The notes beneath the pieces are model-generated. The model was not told the DNA's origin and did no database searches. It was given only the letters and a program-made list of their open reading frames with translations. Shown here piece by piece: positions 1-8,952 of a DNA stretch of 64,000 nucleotides. The stretch comes from Helianthus annuus (taxonomy: Eukaryota; Streptophyta; Magnoliopsida; Asterales; Asteraceae): the NCBI RefSeq assembly GCF_002127325.2, contig NC_035448.2, forward strand, positions 125,772,561 to 125,836,560. The letters are read 5' to 3'. Every line of letters starts with the position of its first letter. Positions within the stretch are counted from its first letter, which is position 1. A program made the position numbers and the translations under genes.

Positions 1-127
1 TTTGGTTAATCTATGTGTAAGTCTTGTGAGAATAATGGAATTTATGTTATGGTTGGCGAAGCACGACACCGATGACGAGACGGACATGGCATGATTGAAG
101 CATGGTGGATACGCCGCTGGTACTTCC

Positions 128-136
128 TATATATAA
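128..136 (+). promoter_or_regulatory. TATA box, first copy of the duplicated promoter module
   Basis: TATATATAA lies 17 bp downstream of ACGCCGCTGG. The same box in the same context recurs at 378-386. It is read as an LTR core promoter because the equivalent site in element D lies inside a defined LTR. Confidence 0.5.
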
Positions 137-377
137 GTGCTTCCATAATGTTGTCGAACTTTCGTAGCACGTATCGTGTGGGGATTTGTTGTTTGTGGAT
201 TTTGGTGAGATGGTTGAACACTAATCTATGTGAAGCTATTGGGTTAATCTATGTGTGTATGATGATGATGATGATGAGTGTGATGTTATGTTTGGCAATT
301 GCGACACGTAACATGACACTGAATACGAGGCAGAAGCGATGCGCCCGAAGCGTGGTGGATACGCCGCTGGTACTTCC

Positions 378-386
378 TATATATAA
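378..386 (+). promoter_or_regulatory. TATA box, second copy of the duplicated promoter module
   Basis: TATATATAA with the same upstream context as the box at 128-136, exactly 250 bp further on. The downstream sequences of the two copies have diverged. Confidence 0.5.
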
Positions 387-615
387 GCGCTTCTAACACG
401 TTGCCAAGTCTCGTACAATGTGCCATGCGAAGGTCGTGGGTTTGCGGTGTGAATCTATTGGAATCTACTGGAACCTATGTGAAACTTGTTGGAAACTCGA
501 ATCTTTAAACTACATGAAACTTGCGGATTTTTGAGTCTTAAGCTGTCGTGTATGAATCTATATACTGTGAGACTTTGTGATCTAGACTTATACGATCCTC
601 TTGTTGGATCTTTAG

Positions 616-1845
616 ATGTCATCTCGTAAGCTATCCGACACTCTCAAGAGATCCAGGGAGAAGTCTCAGAAAAAGATGATGTCCTTCATGGCCGACCAGA
701 TCGCTCGAGTCGTGCCAAAGATCGTCTCTGAGATCCAAGGATCGAACACTCCACCCTCTTCTGTTGACTCTAAGACAAAGAAAGAGAAGCCTACAAAGTT
801 CAGCTACAAGCACTTTGTCTCTTGCAACCCTAAGCCTTTCACGGGCAGTGATGGAGTGACTGCTATGCTGGAATGGTTTGACAGCATCGAGGTTACCTTC
901 ATTAACAGCGAGTGCCCAGAGCATCTAAAGACTAGGAGTGCAACGGGATTGTTTCAAGGCAGAGCTCTAGAGTGGTGGTCAAATAACAGAAACATCTGTT
1001 CTAACGAAGAAGGCTATGCTCTTCCATGGGCTGAGGTGCGAGAATTAATGATGCTTGAATTTTGCCCTCCTCATGAACAACTGAAGCTTGAAGAAGAGTT
1101 CTGGCACTTGAAGCAGATTGGTGATGACAATCTGGCTTATACTACCCGTTTTAAACAACTCAGCTTAATCGTGCCTCACTTGGTTTCTACTCCTAACGCA
1201 TGATAACCAAGTACATCAATGGGTTGCCTCCTGCTATGAGAGATTCGAATGAAGCAGCTCGGCTCGAGACAATTGAAGAAGTTTATCGTCTGGCAGCAAG
1301 CTTGAACAACAATCGCATACGTAATAAACAGTTTGGAAACTTCACCCCTTCGAATACAGCGAATCAAGTTACCCAGCAACCTAGAGGCGGCAAAAACAAG
1401 AAGAGAAAGTCATAGGGTTCAGGATGCAATGCGATTGTTCCTGCTGTAAACCCTGCTGCTAAGCCTGCTCCTGCTACTGCTGTTCCAACCCCTCCTACTC
1501 CTGAAATCAAAAAGTAGTACATTGGACCTCATCCTAAGTGTGCAACATGCAACTTTCATCACCCTACTACTTCAGCTTGTCGTTTGTGTGCCAACTGCAA
1601 TCGCTATGGTCACACGACTCCTTATTGCCGTCAAGTTAACCCGGCCTAACCAGCTCAGTAAGCCCCAATTCAGGCCGTTCTACCAACTCTCCCAGCTCCT
1701 CCACAAAATCCTAGACCAGTAAACGCAGTTCGTGCATGCTACAAGTGTGGAGACACTACTCATCTCTGTAACCAGTGTCCGCAGCTAAACCATGAGCAAC
1801 AGCCAGCCGCTCGTGGACGAGCATTCAACCTCAATGTTAATCAGG
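616..1845 (+). pseudogene. gag: Ty3/gypsy (Tekay-type) Gag, family A, frameshifted
   Basis: Gag forms the virus-like particle and packages element RNA. The first 195 codons (616-1203) contain the typical retrotransposon Gag core: an F-x-G-x-D/E-G motif near residue 75, then LEWWSN near residue 115 and ML-EFCPPHEQLKLEEEF near residue 145. The frame breaks at 1200 and continues to a TAG near 1413. Further on, two CX2CX4HX4C knuckles are readable in other frames: CANCNRYGHTTPYC (about 1591-1632) and [14 protein letters not shown] (about 1740-1781). The order core, basic linker, double knuckle fits Tekay chromovirus Gag. At least two frameshifts and one stop make it a pseudogene. The protease follows directly. 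Confidence 0.8.
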
Positions 1846-1862
1846 CTCGTAACGACAATAAC

Positions 1863-3340
1863 GTCGTTAATGGTACGTTCCTCGTCAATAATCTTTACGC
1901 TTCGATACTATTTGATACTGGTGCCGACAGAAGTTTTGTGTCCGTAGAATTTGAGTCTTTGTTAAATTGTGCACGCTCGAAACTACCTAAGTCATTCTCT
2001 GTTGAGGTTGCCAATGGCAAGTCTATTCTAGTTGATTCTATCCTCAATGGTTGTTCTCTAACTTTTAACGACCACATATTCACTATTGATCTAATACCCA
2101 TGCAATTGGGTAGTTTTGATGTCATAAGCGACATGGACTGGTTGCGTAAAAATCATGCTAAGATTGCTTGTCACGAGAAGTTTGTTCGTCTACCCCTTCC
2201 GTCCGGTGATATTTTACACGTCTATGGAGACCGACCTTCTAGAGGACTGAAGTTGATATCATGCACCCAAGAGAGCAGATGCTTACGTAAACAGAACTTT
2301 GCCTTCTTGGCCCACGTGGTGGAACAAAAGGGCAAAGGAAAGAACATAAGCGACGTTCCAGTAGTGTGTGATTTCCCTGACGTCTTTCCTGAAGATCTAC
2401 CTAGTCTTCCTCCTCCTAGATCTATTGATTTTCGTATTGATCTCATACCTGGCGCGACTCATGTCGCCAAGGCTCCCTACCGACTTGCACCTTCCGAGAT
2501 GCAAGAGCTATCTAGTCAATCACAAGAATTGCTCGATAAGGGATTCATTCGTCCAAGTACCTCTCGGTGGGGTGCTCCTGTGCTATTCGTCAAGAAGAAA
2601 GATGGTTCATTTCGTATGTGTATCGACTATCGTGAACTTAATAAGATTACCATCAAGAATCGTTATCCTCTCCCTCGCATTGATGACCTATTTGACCAAC
2701 TACAAGGCGCGTCCTGCTTCTCGAAAATCGACCTTCGGTCTGGCTATCATTAGCTTCGTATTCTCGAAGATAACGTACCCAAAACCACATTTCGTACTCG
2801 TTATGGGCACTACGAGTTCATGGTCATGCCTTTTGGTCTGACAATGCACCCGCCGTGTTCATGGATCTTATGAATCGTGTTTGTAAACCTTATCTGGACC
2901 GTTTTGTGATAGTCTTTATTGATGATATTCTCATTTATTCTAAAACTAGAGCTGATCATGCTCGTCATTTACGCTTAATGCTTGAGTTACTACGTGGTGA
3001 ACGCTTATACGATAAATTTCCTAAATGTGAGTTTTGGATTGATGAAGTACAATTCCTTGGTCACATCGTTAATAAGCAAGGTATTCATGTTGACCCTTCT
3101 AAAATCGAAGCTGTAAAGAATTGGAGTACGCCTAAATCTGCATCTGAGATTCGTTCTTTCCTAGGATTGGCGGGTTATTACCGCCTATTCATCTGGGACT
3201 TCTCCAAGATCGCCATTCCTCTTACTTCGTTGACTCAAAAAGAGAAACCTTTTGCTTGGGGTCCCGAGCAAGAGGAATCTTTTCAAACTCTTAAGACCTT
3301 TTTGTGCAACTCTCCTGTTCTTACTCTCCCTATGGGAATG
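1863..3340 (+). pseudogene. pol: Ty3/gypsy protease and reverse transcriptase, family A, interrupted
   Basis: The aspartic protease motif [12 protein letters not shown] lies near 1910-1950. It is followed by the usual FDVI-x-DMDWL stretch, then the RT entry region ([63 protein letters not shown]). A TAG at 2751-2753 ends this frame. A frameshift near 2840 follows, after which the RT active site [10 protein letters not shown] is readable (from 2855), then the connection region [18 protein letters not shown] and FLGLAGYYR. Domain order protease-RT-RNaseH-integrase is diagnostic of Ty3/gypsy. The disruptions mean it cannot give a working enzyme. The later tandem units U1 and U2 lack this part entirely. 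Confidence 0.9.
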
Positions 3341-3700
3341 ATGACTTCGTGGTATATTGCGATGCCTCAAACCCTGGCTTGGGCTGTGTGCTCATGTAGC
3401 GGGACAAGGTTATTGCTTATGCCTCCCGTCAACTCAAGATACATGAGAAAAACTATACTACTCACGATCTGGAGCATGGTGCAGTCGTATTTGCATTAAA
3501 GATTTGGCAACACTACCTGTATGGAACTAAGTTGTGGTTTTCACTGACCATAAGAGCCTTCAACATATCTTTAACCAGAAAGAACTGAACATGTGACAGA
3601 GACGTTAGGTGGAATTTCTTAACGACTAAGACTGCGAAATCCGCTATCACCCTGGCAAGGCGAATGTCGTGGCCGACGCTCTTAGTCGCAAGGCTCATGT
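3200..3700 (+). pseudogene. RNase H domain remnant, family A
   Basis: RNase H removes the RNA template during reverse transcription. The run from [19 protein letters not shown] through the thumb/RNaseH linker is readable up to about 3345, where a frameshift follows. Later parts are readable in other frames ([32 protein letters not shown]). Two nonsense codons stand out: TAG at 3397-3399 and TGA at 3594-3596. Both are also present at the equivalent places in U1 (24189-24191, 24386-24388) and U2 (28329-28331, 28526-28528), so the lesion is older than the tandem array. Confidence 0.8.
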
Positions 3701-4723
3701 TAATACTATTCGTTGTTATCATACCTCTAGTAATCTTCATACTTGTATTCGGGAAGCTCAATATTCGTCAGCAAATGAAGGAAGTCTAAAAGTGGAAATC
3801 CAAGGCTCTAAAATCGATCAACTTGAAACAAAGTCGGATGGACTTCAATACTACCTCAATCGCATCTGGGTACCAGATCACGATAACCTTCATGAGCTCA
3901 TTATGAATGAGGCCCACAAGTCTCGATACTCTATTCATCCTGGTGCCGATAAGATGTACCACAACTTGCGTACGACCTATTGGTGGCCTGGCATGAAGAA
4001 GGATATCGCTACCTATGTCTTGAAGTGCCTCACTTGTTTGAAAGTGAAAGCAGAACATCAATGCCCTTTAGGTCTTCTTGAACAACCTGAAATCCCTGTT
4101 TGGAAATGGGATAGTATCGCTATGGACTTTATAACTAAACTACCCCGTACGCCCGCTGGACACGATAGTATTTGGGTAATCGTTGACCGATTAACTAAAA
4201 CAGCCCACTTTCTTCCGATCCGTGAAGACTACAAAGTGGAGAAACTTGCTCGAATCTATACCAATGAGGTTATATGCCGTCATGGCATACCTCTCAACAT
4301 AATCTCCGACCGTGATGGCCGATTCACTTCATGTATTTGGCAAACCTTCAAGTCCGCTATGGGTTCTATTTTGAATCTTAGCACAACCTTTCATCCTCGA
4401 ACGGATAGACAGACTGAGGGCACTATACAAACCCTAGAGGATATGCTCCGCTCTTATGTCATCGACTTTGGTGGTACTTGGGATGTGCATTTACCATTGA
4501 TTGAGTTCTCGTACAACAACTATCATTCTAGAATTCAGATGGCTCCTTTCGAAGCTTTGTATGGTCGCAAGTGCCGATTTCCTCTCAGTTGGCATGAGAT
4601 TGGTAATAAGCAACTTACTGGCTCTGAGATCATTCAAGAGACGACGGATAAGATTCTTCAGATCCGCGATAACTTGGACAAGGCTAGGAGCAGACAAAAG
4701 AGCTATGCTGATAAAAGGCGTAA
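3669..4723 (+). pseudogene. int: Integrase, N-terminal and catalytic part, family A, split by element B
   Basis: Integrase inserts the cDNA into the host chromosome. The frame opens with the end of the RNaseH-INT linker (ADALSRK). It then has the HHCC zinc-binding domain (H in [12 protein letters not shown], paired Cys in LKCLTCLKV) and the catalytic core with the first Asp in MDFITKLPR, the second in ISDRDGRFTS, and the Glu codon at 4416-4418 in RQTEGTIQTLED. Spacing between second Asp and Glu is 35 residues (D-35-E). The reading frame runs intact into RSRQKSYADKRR and stops at 4723, exactly where B inserted. The remaining C-terminal part resumes at 13883. Confidence 0.9.
4719..4723 (+). other. 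Target-site duplication of element B (left copy)
   Basis: CGTAA at 4719-4723 is repeated at 13883-13887 on the other side of B. The uninterrupted site is visible in the tandem copies U1 (around 25515) and U2 (around 29653), which confirms the insertion point. Confidence 0.97.
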
Positions 4724-4846
4724 TGTGACAACTCGAACTTTAGACCTACTTTGTGTAACGATACGTGTTTATGAGAACTTTATTAATTGAATGATTATGT
4801 GATTATGCTATATGTGTTATGTATTGGGTGTATGTATTTAATGACT

Positions 4847-6096
4847 CGAACGCACAACGTGCAACATGATCCGATCCCACAACAAATTACATAATCGCAC
4901 AAGCCCGAGATTGGGCCGTATTTCTTGTGAACGGACCTTAGGGCAGCCCATGTTAGGGTTCGGCCCACCCACTTCAAACGCATAACCCTTAGAATGTAGT
5001 AACCATATCTCATTTTTCTCAACATACACTATCACACACAAAACCCTAAAGCTCATACTCCCTCTCTAGAAGCCGGCGGCAATCATCCTATATCTCGAAG
5101 CTTTCTTTGATTTCGTTTCCCTTCTCAATCGGTTAGTGTATTGCTATTGGTTTCATGATTTTCCTGTTGCATTATGTGTGTTACATGATATTGTATTTTC
5201 CATGATTCGGTACGATGATTAGGATTGTATGATGAATAATAATAGTTACATGATAATATGCTATGAACCGGATTGAAGGATGATAAATGTAACCGGCTGT
5301 GATATGGATTATATTGATGGGTAATCATGTGCTAGTGAATCAGGTTATGCATGTAATCGGCTTGTTTGTGGTTGAATGTTAATGCTTGGACTTGATGTTC
5401 ATACTATGTTTAAGTCTAGGGTTCATAAGGATTGGATGTTAACTATCTTGTTTGATCGAAATCCATTATGTGATTGAAACTGTTAGATGTTAATTGATAG
5501 GGTGTAACAATGGAAACTTGGTTATTGATTGGCTATTGTAACTAATGAGCATGATTTATGGAAACAATATAACTGTTACGGCATAAAATTCGGATGCACA
5601 CAAGTCCAACCGTACAAGGTCTCTTGGTCGCACAAGAGGCCCATTCGCACAAGGTGGTCCGATCGCACAAGTGCATTGCACAAACGTATAATACACATGG
5701 TACTGCTTAGCTTTTGTATGATCGCACAACGCCCGGTGGATCGCACAAGTAGTGCTGATCGCACAAGGGGGTTGGGCCACACACTTTTATGAAATTATGT
5801 TATTTGACCGAGCAAGCCCAAGGCCCACTCGCATAAGGCCGGTTTATGTTGTCTGGGCCGGATGGCTATTGGGCTGGACTTGATCGCACAAGCTTAACCG
5901 GATCGTACAAGATCCCTTTGGATCGCACAAGTTATGATAGTGTTAATTGTTGGGCCGAGGGTATGCTGGGTTGGGCTGGACGGGTCGCACAACCCAAATG
6001 GAACGCACAAGACATGTCCAGTCGCACAAAGAGTAAAATTGTTTAACTGCTGGGCCTCAAGCCCAATCCTAATCGCACAATCCGTATGAATCGCAC
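4847..6096 (+). repeat. Dispersed TCGCACAA motif array in the B 5' LTR
   Basis: About twenty direct copies of (A/G)TCGCACAA(G) or one-base variants, all in the same orientation. They are concentrated at 5595-5770 and 5880-6096, with outliers near 4850 and 4896. Spacing is irregular, so this is not a simple satellite. It is repeated in the 3' LTR at about +6736. Confidence 0.85.
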
Positions 6097-6448
6097 AATG
6101 TCATTTATATGTTATTTATTGGGCCAAGTAGGTGTAGTTGATCTGTTATGATTAATTGGGCTTCTTGATTTCATTACTTGATTGTTAAGTGTTGCCATGA
6201 CCTATACGTGTTTGCTATGATGTATACGTGCTTTACATGAAGTCAAAACCTGACTTGTGTGGTAACCCTGTTAGGACGTGGTTGACCACCCTTAGTTCAA
6301 GAAACCCTCCTTGTGTATCTGCCGAGCAACCCAAGGTGAGTTCACACTCTTACCAAGGCATGGGATTCCCGGGGTGTTGGGAATGGGATTGATAAGGATA
6401 AGGTTGAATAGACTCATACGGACACTGTTACTAGACTACCATACCATC

Positions 6449-6699
6449 GTCCTTGGTTGTGCAAGACACATACGTAAAACCTACGTATAACTAAGTTACT
6501 CGCTATCCTCGGTTGTGAAGGATACTCACGTAAAACCTGCGTGAACGGATACTCACTACTGCCTCGGTTGTGTCAGGCACTTACGTAAAACCTACGTAAA
6601 CCCCCCCACGTACCCTATCCTCGGTTGTGAAGGATACTTACGTAAATCCTGCGTAAACTTGTACGTATTACTGTTCTCGGTTGTGAAGAACACACATGG
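6449..6699 (+). repeat. Tandem double-hairpin repeats in the B 5' LTR
   Basis: Five copies of a roughly 60-bp unit. Each starts with a hairpin whose loop core is GGTTGTG and whose arms differ but still pair: TATCCT/AGGATA (twice), TGCCT/AGGCA and TGTTCT/AGAACA, plus an imperfect first copy GTCCT/AAGAC. Four copies carry a second hairpin with loop AAAACCT (one AAATCCT) and arms ATACGT/ACGTAT, TCACGT/GCGTGA, TTACGT/ACGTAA and TTACGT/GCGTAA. The array is repeated in the 3' LTR at 13185-13435. Confidence 0.9.
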
Positions 6700-7149
6700 T
6701 TACGCATAGTCTAGTGGATTAATAACATGGGAAGCCCCCACCAATAGAAACCTATGTTGGCCCAGTAGAGCCACCTGATACTCATAAACTTACCATTACG
6801 CATTTACTTTCTGTGAACTCGCTCAACTAGTTGTTGACTCTCTGCTGCATGCCTTGCAGGACCTTAGGTACTTATGGAGCTTGCACAAGGAGGGGCAGGT
6901 CGTTGTGGGCAGATGGATCGTGATTACTTATTAAACACTTATGACGTGTTCAAACATTAACACTTGGGTTGGGTTTTACATAAATGCTTCCGCTACATTT
7001 ACTTATGTTGGTTTTGATAAACACCTTTCATATTGATGGATAACTTTTACTATTTACTTACTTGTTCAATATGATTGGTGGCTTGATCCTGGTCAGTCAC
7101 GCTCCCAAGCGGTGGTACTCCGCGTGTGGATTTTGGGGGTGTGACAGAT

Positions 7150-7163
7150 TGGTATCAGAGCCA
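7150..7163 (+). other. Primer-binding site of element B (tRNA-iMet)
   Basis: TGGTATCAGAGCCA, complementary to the 3' end of plant initiator-methionine tRNA, starts 3 nt after the 5' LTR. This is the usual primer for minus-strand synthesis in chromoviruses and fixes the element's orientation as plus. Confidence 0.95.
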
Positions 7164-7449
7164 GGTTATAGAGAACTTGGTTTTAATATGGGGAAAATGT
7201 TTTTATTAAAACCAGACTATAACCAGAACAGTGCTCTCAACGATCCACAACGACGCTTCGCTCCACGTGCAAGACTCGACATCTTAGGTAATAAGGTTTA
7301 TGTTTATTGCCTGTTTGCTAGACCTGATTAGAACTTTGCTCGCATTACGTTTAGATACACATGACTTTATTACATGAGAATACCTACGTGCTTACGCTTT
7401 TCTGTCATCACCCTATTCGCGAACCACTCTCACTTACGCTATTTCTACA

Positions 7450-8774
7450 ATGAAGATCATGTCTGGACGAATTAACATGACTCAAGCCCAGTTAGAGGCT
7501 CTCGTTCAAGCTCAAGTTGCTGCGGCACTTGCAGCTGCTCAAGCAGGTAGTATATCCTGCAGTATAGCACACACTAGGATCTTTAGATCCTACACTCCTA
7601 AACTAGCCCCTGTATTTAAACTTTGCCCTATTCATACACAATAGGTCAACACGCGCAGCAACCTGCCTGCACTTTCAAGAATTTCATGGACTGCCGTCCA
7701 AGAACCTTCAGCGGCACGGAGGGAGCGGTTGGACTTCTCCATTGGTTCGAAAGGCTCGAAACTGACTTCGAGGTGCATGATTGCCCTGAGTCTCGTAGAG
7801 TAAAGTTTGCTACTAGAACACTCGAAGGTGCTGCATTAACCTGGTGGGAAGCACAGGTTCAAATGTTAGGGCTGGCAGCTGCTAACTCCACTCCCTGGAA
7901 CGAGTTCAAGGACCTAATTAAGGAAGAGTTTTGCAGTCGAGAAGACACCCACAAACTAGAGGTAGAATTCCTCAACCTACAAATGGTGGGGTCTGAAATT
8001 GAAGCTTATACGAAGAGATCGAATGAATTAGCCACACTTTGTCCTACTATGGTAGACCCTCCCACCAAACGCATCGAACTGTATCTCAGGTGTCTGGTGC
8101 CCGAAATTCAGAGTCATTTGACCGCAGTCAACCTTGGTACGATCCAGCAAGTCACTCGTCTTGCTCATCGTCTCACAGATCAGGCAGTGGATCAGAACAA
8201 GCTGTCAAAACGCATCAGTGCTACCACTACTGCTGTCACTGCTTCTGCTACTCCCAGTGACAACAAAAGAAAATGGGATGGGGATTCCAGCAAGGGATCA
8301 GCTTCAGTTCAGTCACAGGTTCAGCAGCGAAAGACTGACAGTTACCAGAGTCCCAGTCAGCACTCTTCAGACAACCAGGGGCAGGGTTGATATCGGGGAA
8401 TTCACCCACTATGTAACAGGTGCAACAGACACCATAGTGGACGGTGTCGCAAGGAACGATGTCAGAGATGTCCCAAGATTGGTCATGAAGCTAAGGATTG
8501 TCGAAGCTCACGTCCTGTAACTCAAGAACCACAACGACCGCCTCAATCCTCACAGAACCAGCAACTGCAACTACCAGCTCCACAGAACACACAGCAGCAG
8601 CCACAACGTGGAAACGGGGGATATTTCCAGTGTGGGACTGAAGGTCATTTTAAACGCGATTGCCCTCAATTAAACCAGGACCAGACTCAGAACCACGACC
8701 ATGGAAACAGGGACGACAACGGGGATAGCGTCGGGGAAAGCAATGGAAACCATGACGCCGGGGCCGCGTGTACA
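7450..8774 (+). pseudogene. gag: Element B Gag, with intron-like segment and one nonsense codon
   Basis: The frame starts at ATG 7450 (an in-frame Met lies four codons on) with an Ala/Gln-rich helix. It reaches a 98-bp GT-AG segment (7547-7644); leaving this out joins it in frame to the Gag core. The core begins ACTFKNFMDCRPRTFSG, then has LLHWFERLE, ALTWWEAQV and FKDLIKEEFCSREDTHKLE, the usual Ty3/gypsy Gag landmarks. A TGA at 8388-8390 interrupts the frame, which stays readable beyond it. There CNRCNRHHSGRC, CQRCPKIGHEAKDC and a degraded FQCGTEGHFKRDC form the zinc-knuckle region. The frame ends near 8774, where protease should begin but is missing. The TGA could be a C-to-T change in a CGA codon. 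Confidence 0.8.
7547..7644 (+). other. Candidate 98-bp GT-AG intron in B gag
   Basis: The segment starts GTAGTATATCC and ends CACAATAG, with flanking exon bases CAG and GTC. Read through, it brings a stop after 64 codons; removed, Gag continues in frame. It includes a perfect 8-bp inverted repeat TAGGATCT/AGATCCTA with a TT loop (7575-7592). An insertion flanked by a short AGGT repeat would look the same, so splicing is not proven. Confidence 0.55.
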
Positions 8775-8952
8775 TGATTGGTCAAGGAGACGCAATGAAC
8801 GATATTTGAACTTATAACTTATTTTGGATTTTCATTATTATGTTTCCGCTACTCAAACAAAGTTTGGTTTGAACATCAATCGTATTGGGTTTTATGAATT
8901 ATTTTAACTACTGTACTTTATGTTTGATATGATGGATGGTTTGATATTATTG
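8775..8952 (+). other. Non-coding filler replacing protease and N-terminal RT in element B
   Basis: About 178 bp without coding sense lie between the end of Gag and an RT that resumes at the codon for the Asn in [12 protein letters not shown] (8953). Phrases such as TTCCGCTAC and TTTGATATGATGGATGGTTTGAT resemble, with differences, the last 150 bp of the B LTR (near 6990-7085). The filler was probably copied from the LTR end of a related element, as expected from template switching. Confidence 0.55.

Larger units (their letters stand above)
1..615 (+). repeat. LTR-like sequence with a duplicated promoter module, upstream of the A gag
   Basis: Non-coding. It contains two copies of a unit offset by 250 bp (for example 111-140 and 361-390), sharing GCTGGTACTTCCTATATATA and the flanking GTGGATACGCC. 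The phrase GTTAATCTATGTG recurs near 5 and 243, and a short GATGAT microsatellite accounts for a small offset difference. The same module occurs on the minus strand in both LTRs of element D (near 32605-32640 and 40059-40095). This stretch is therefore probably derived from a D-related LTR, not from the L-type LTR that ends family A at 14371. No tRNA-Met primer site is visible between 400 and 616, so the join to gag is probably a deletion or recombination boundary. The exact junction was not resolved. Confidence 0.6.
4724..7146 (+). repeat. Element B 5' LTR
   Basis: 2423 bp, starting TGTGACAACTCG and ending GGGGGTGTGACA. No coding content is supported; short open frames here are chance. It holds a dispersed array of about twenty TCGCACAA-type octamers (4847-6096) and a five-fold tandem array of paired hairpins (6449-6699). 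Its last bases are followed after 3 nt by the primer-binding site. Confidence 0.96.

Noticed and set aside
5529..6046. Open frames in both strands of the B LTRs (also 12258-12782)
   Set aside because: They follow the TCGCACAA repeats and recur only because the LTR is duplicated; there is no domain and no start context.
6449..6699. CRISPR-like array in the B LTR
   Set aside because: The roughly 60-bp units are adjoining, have covarying arms, and have no constant repeat with unique spacers; the context is a plant LTR.
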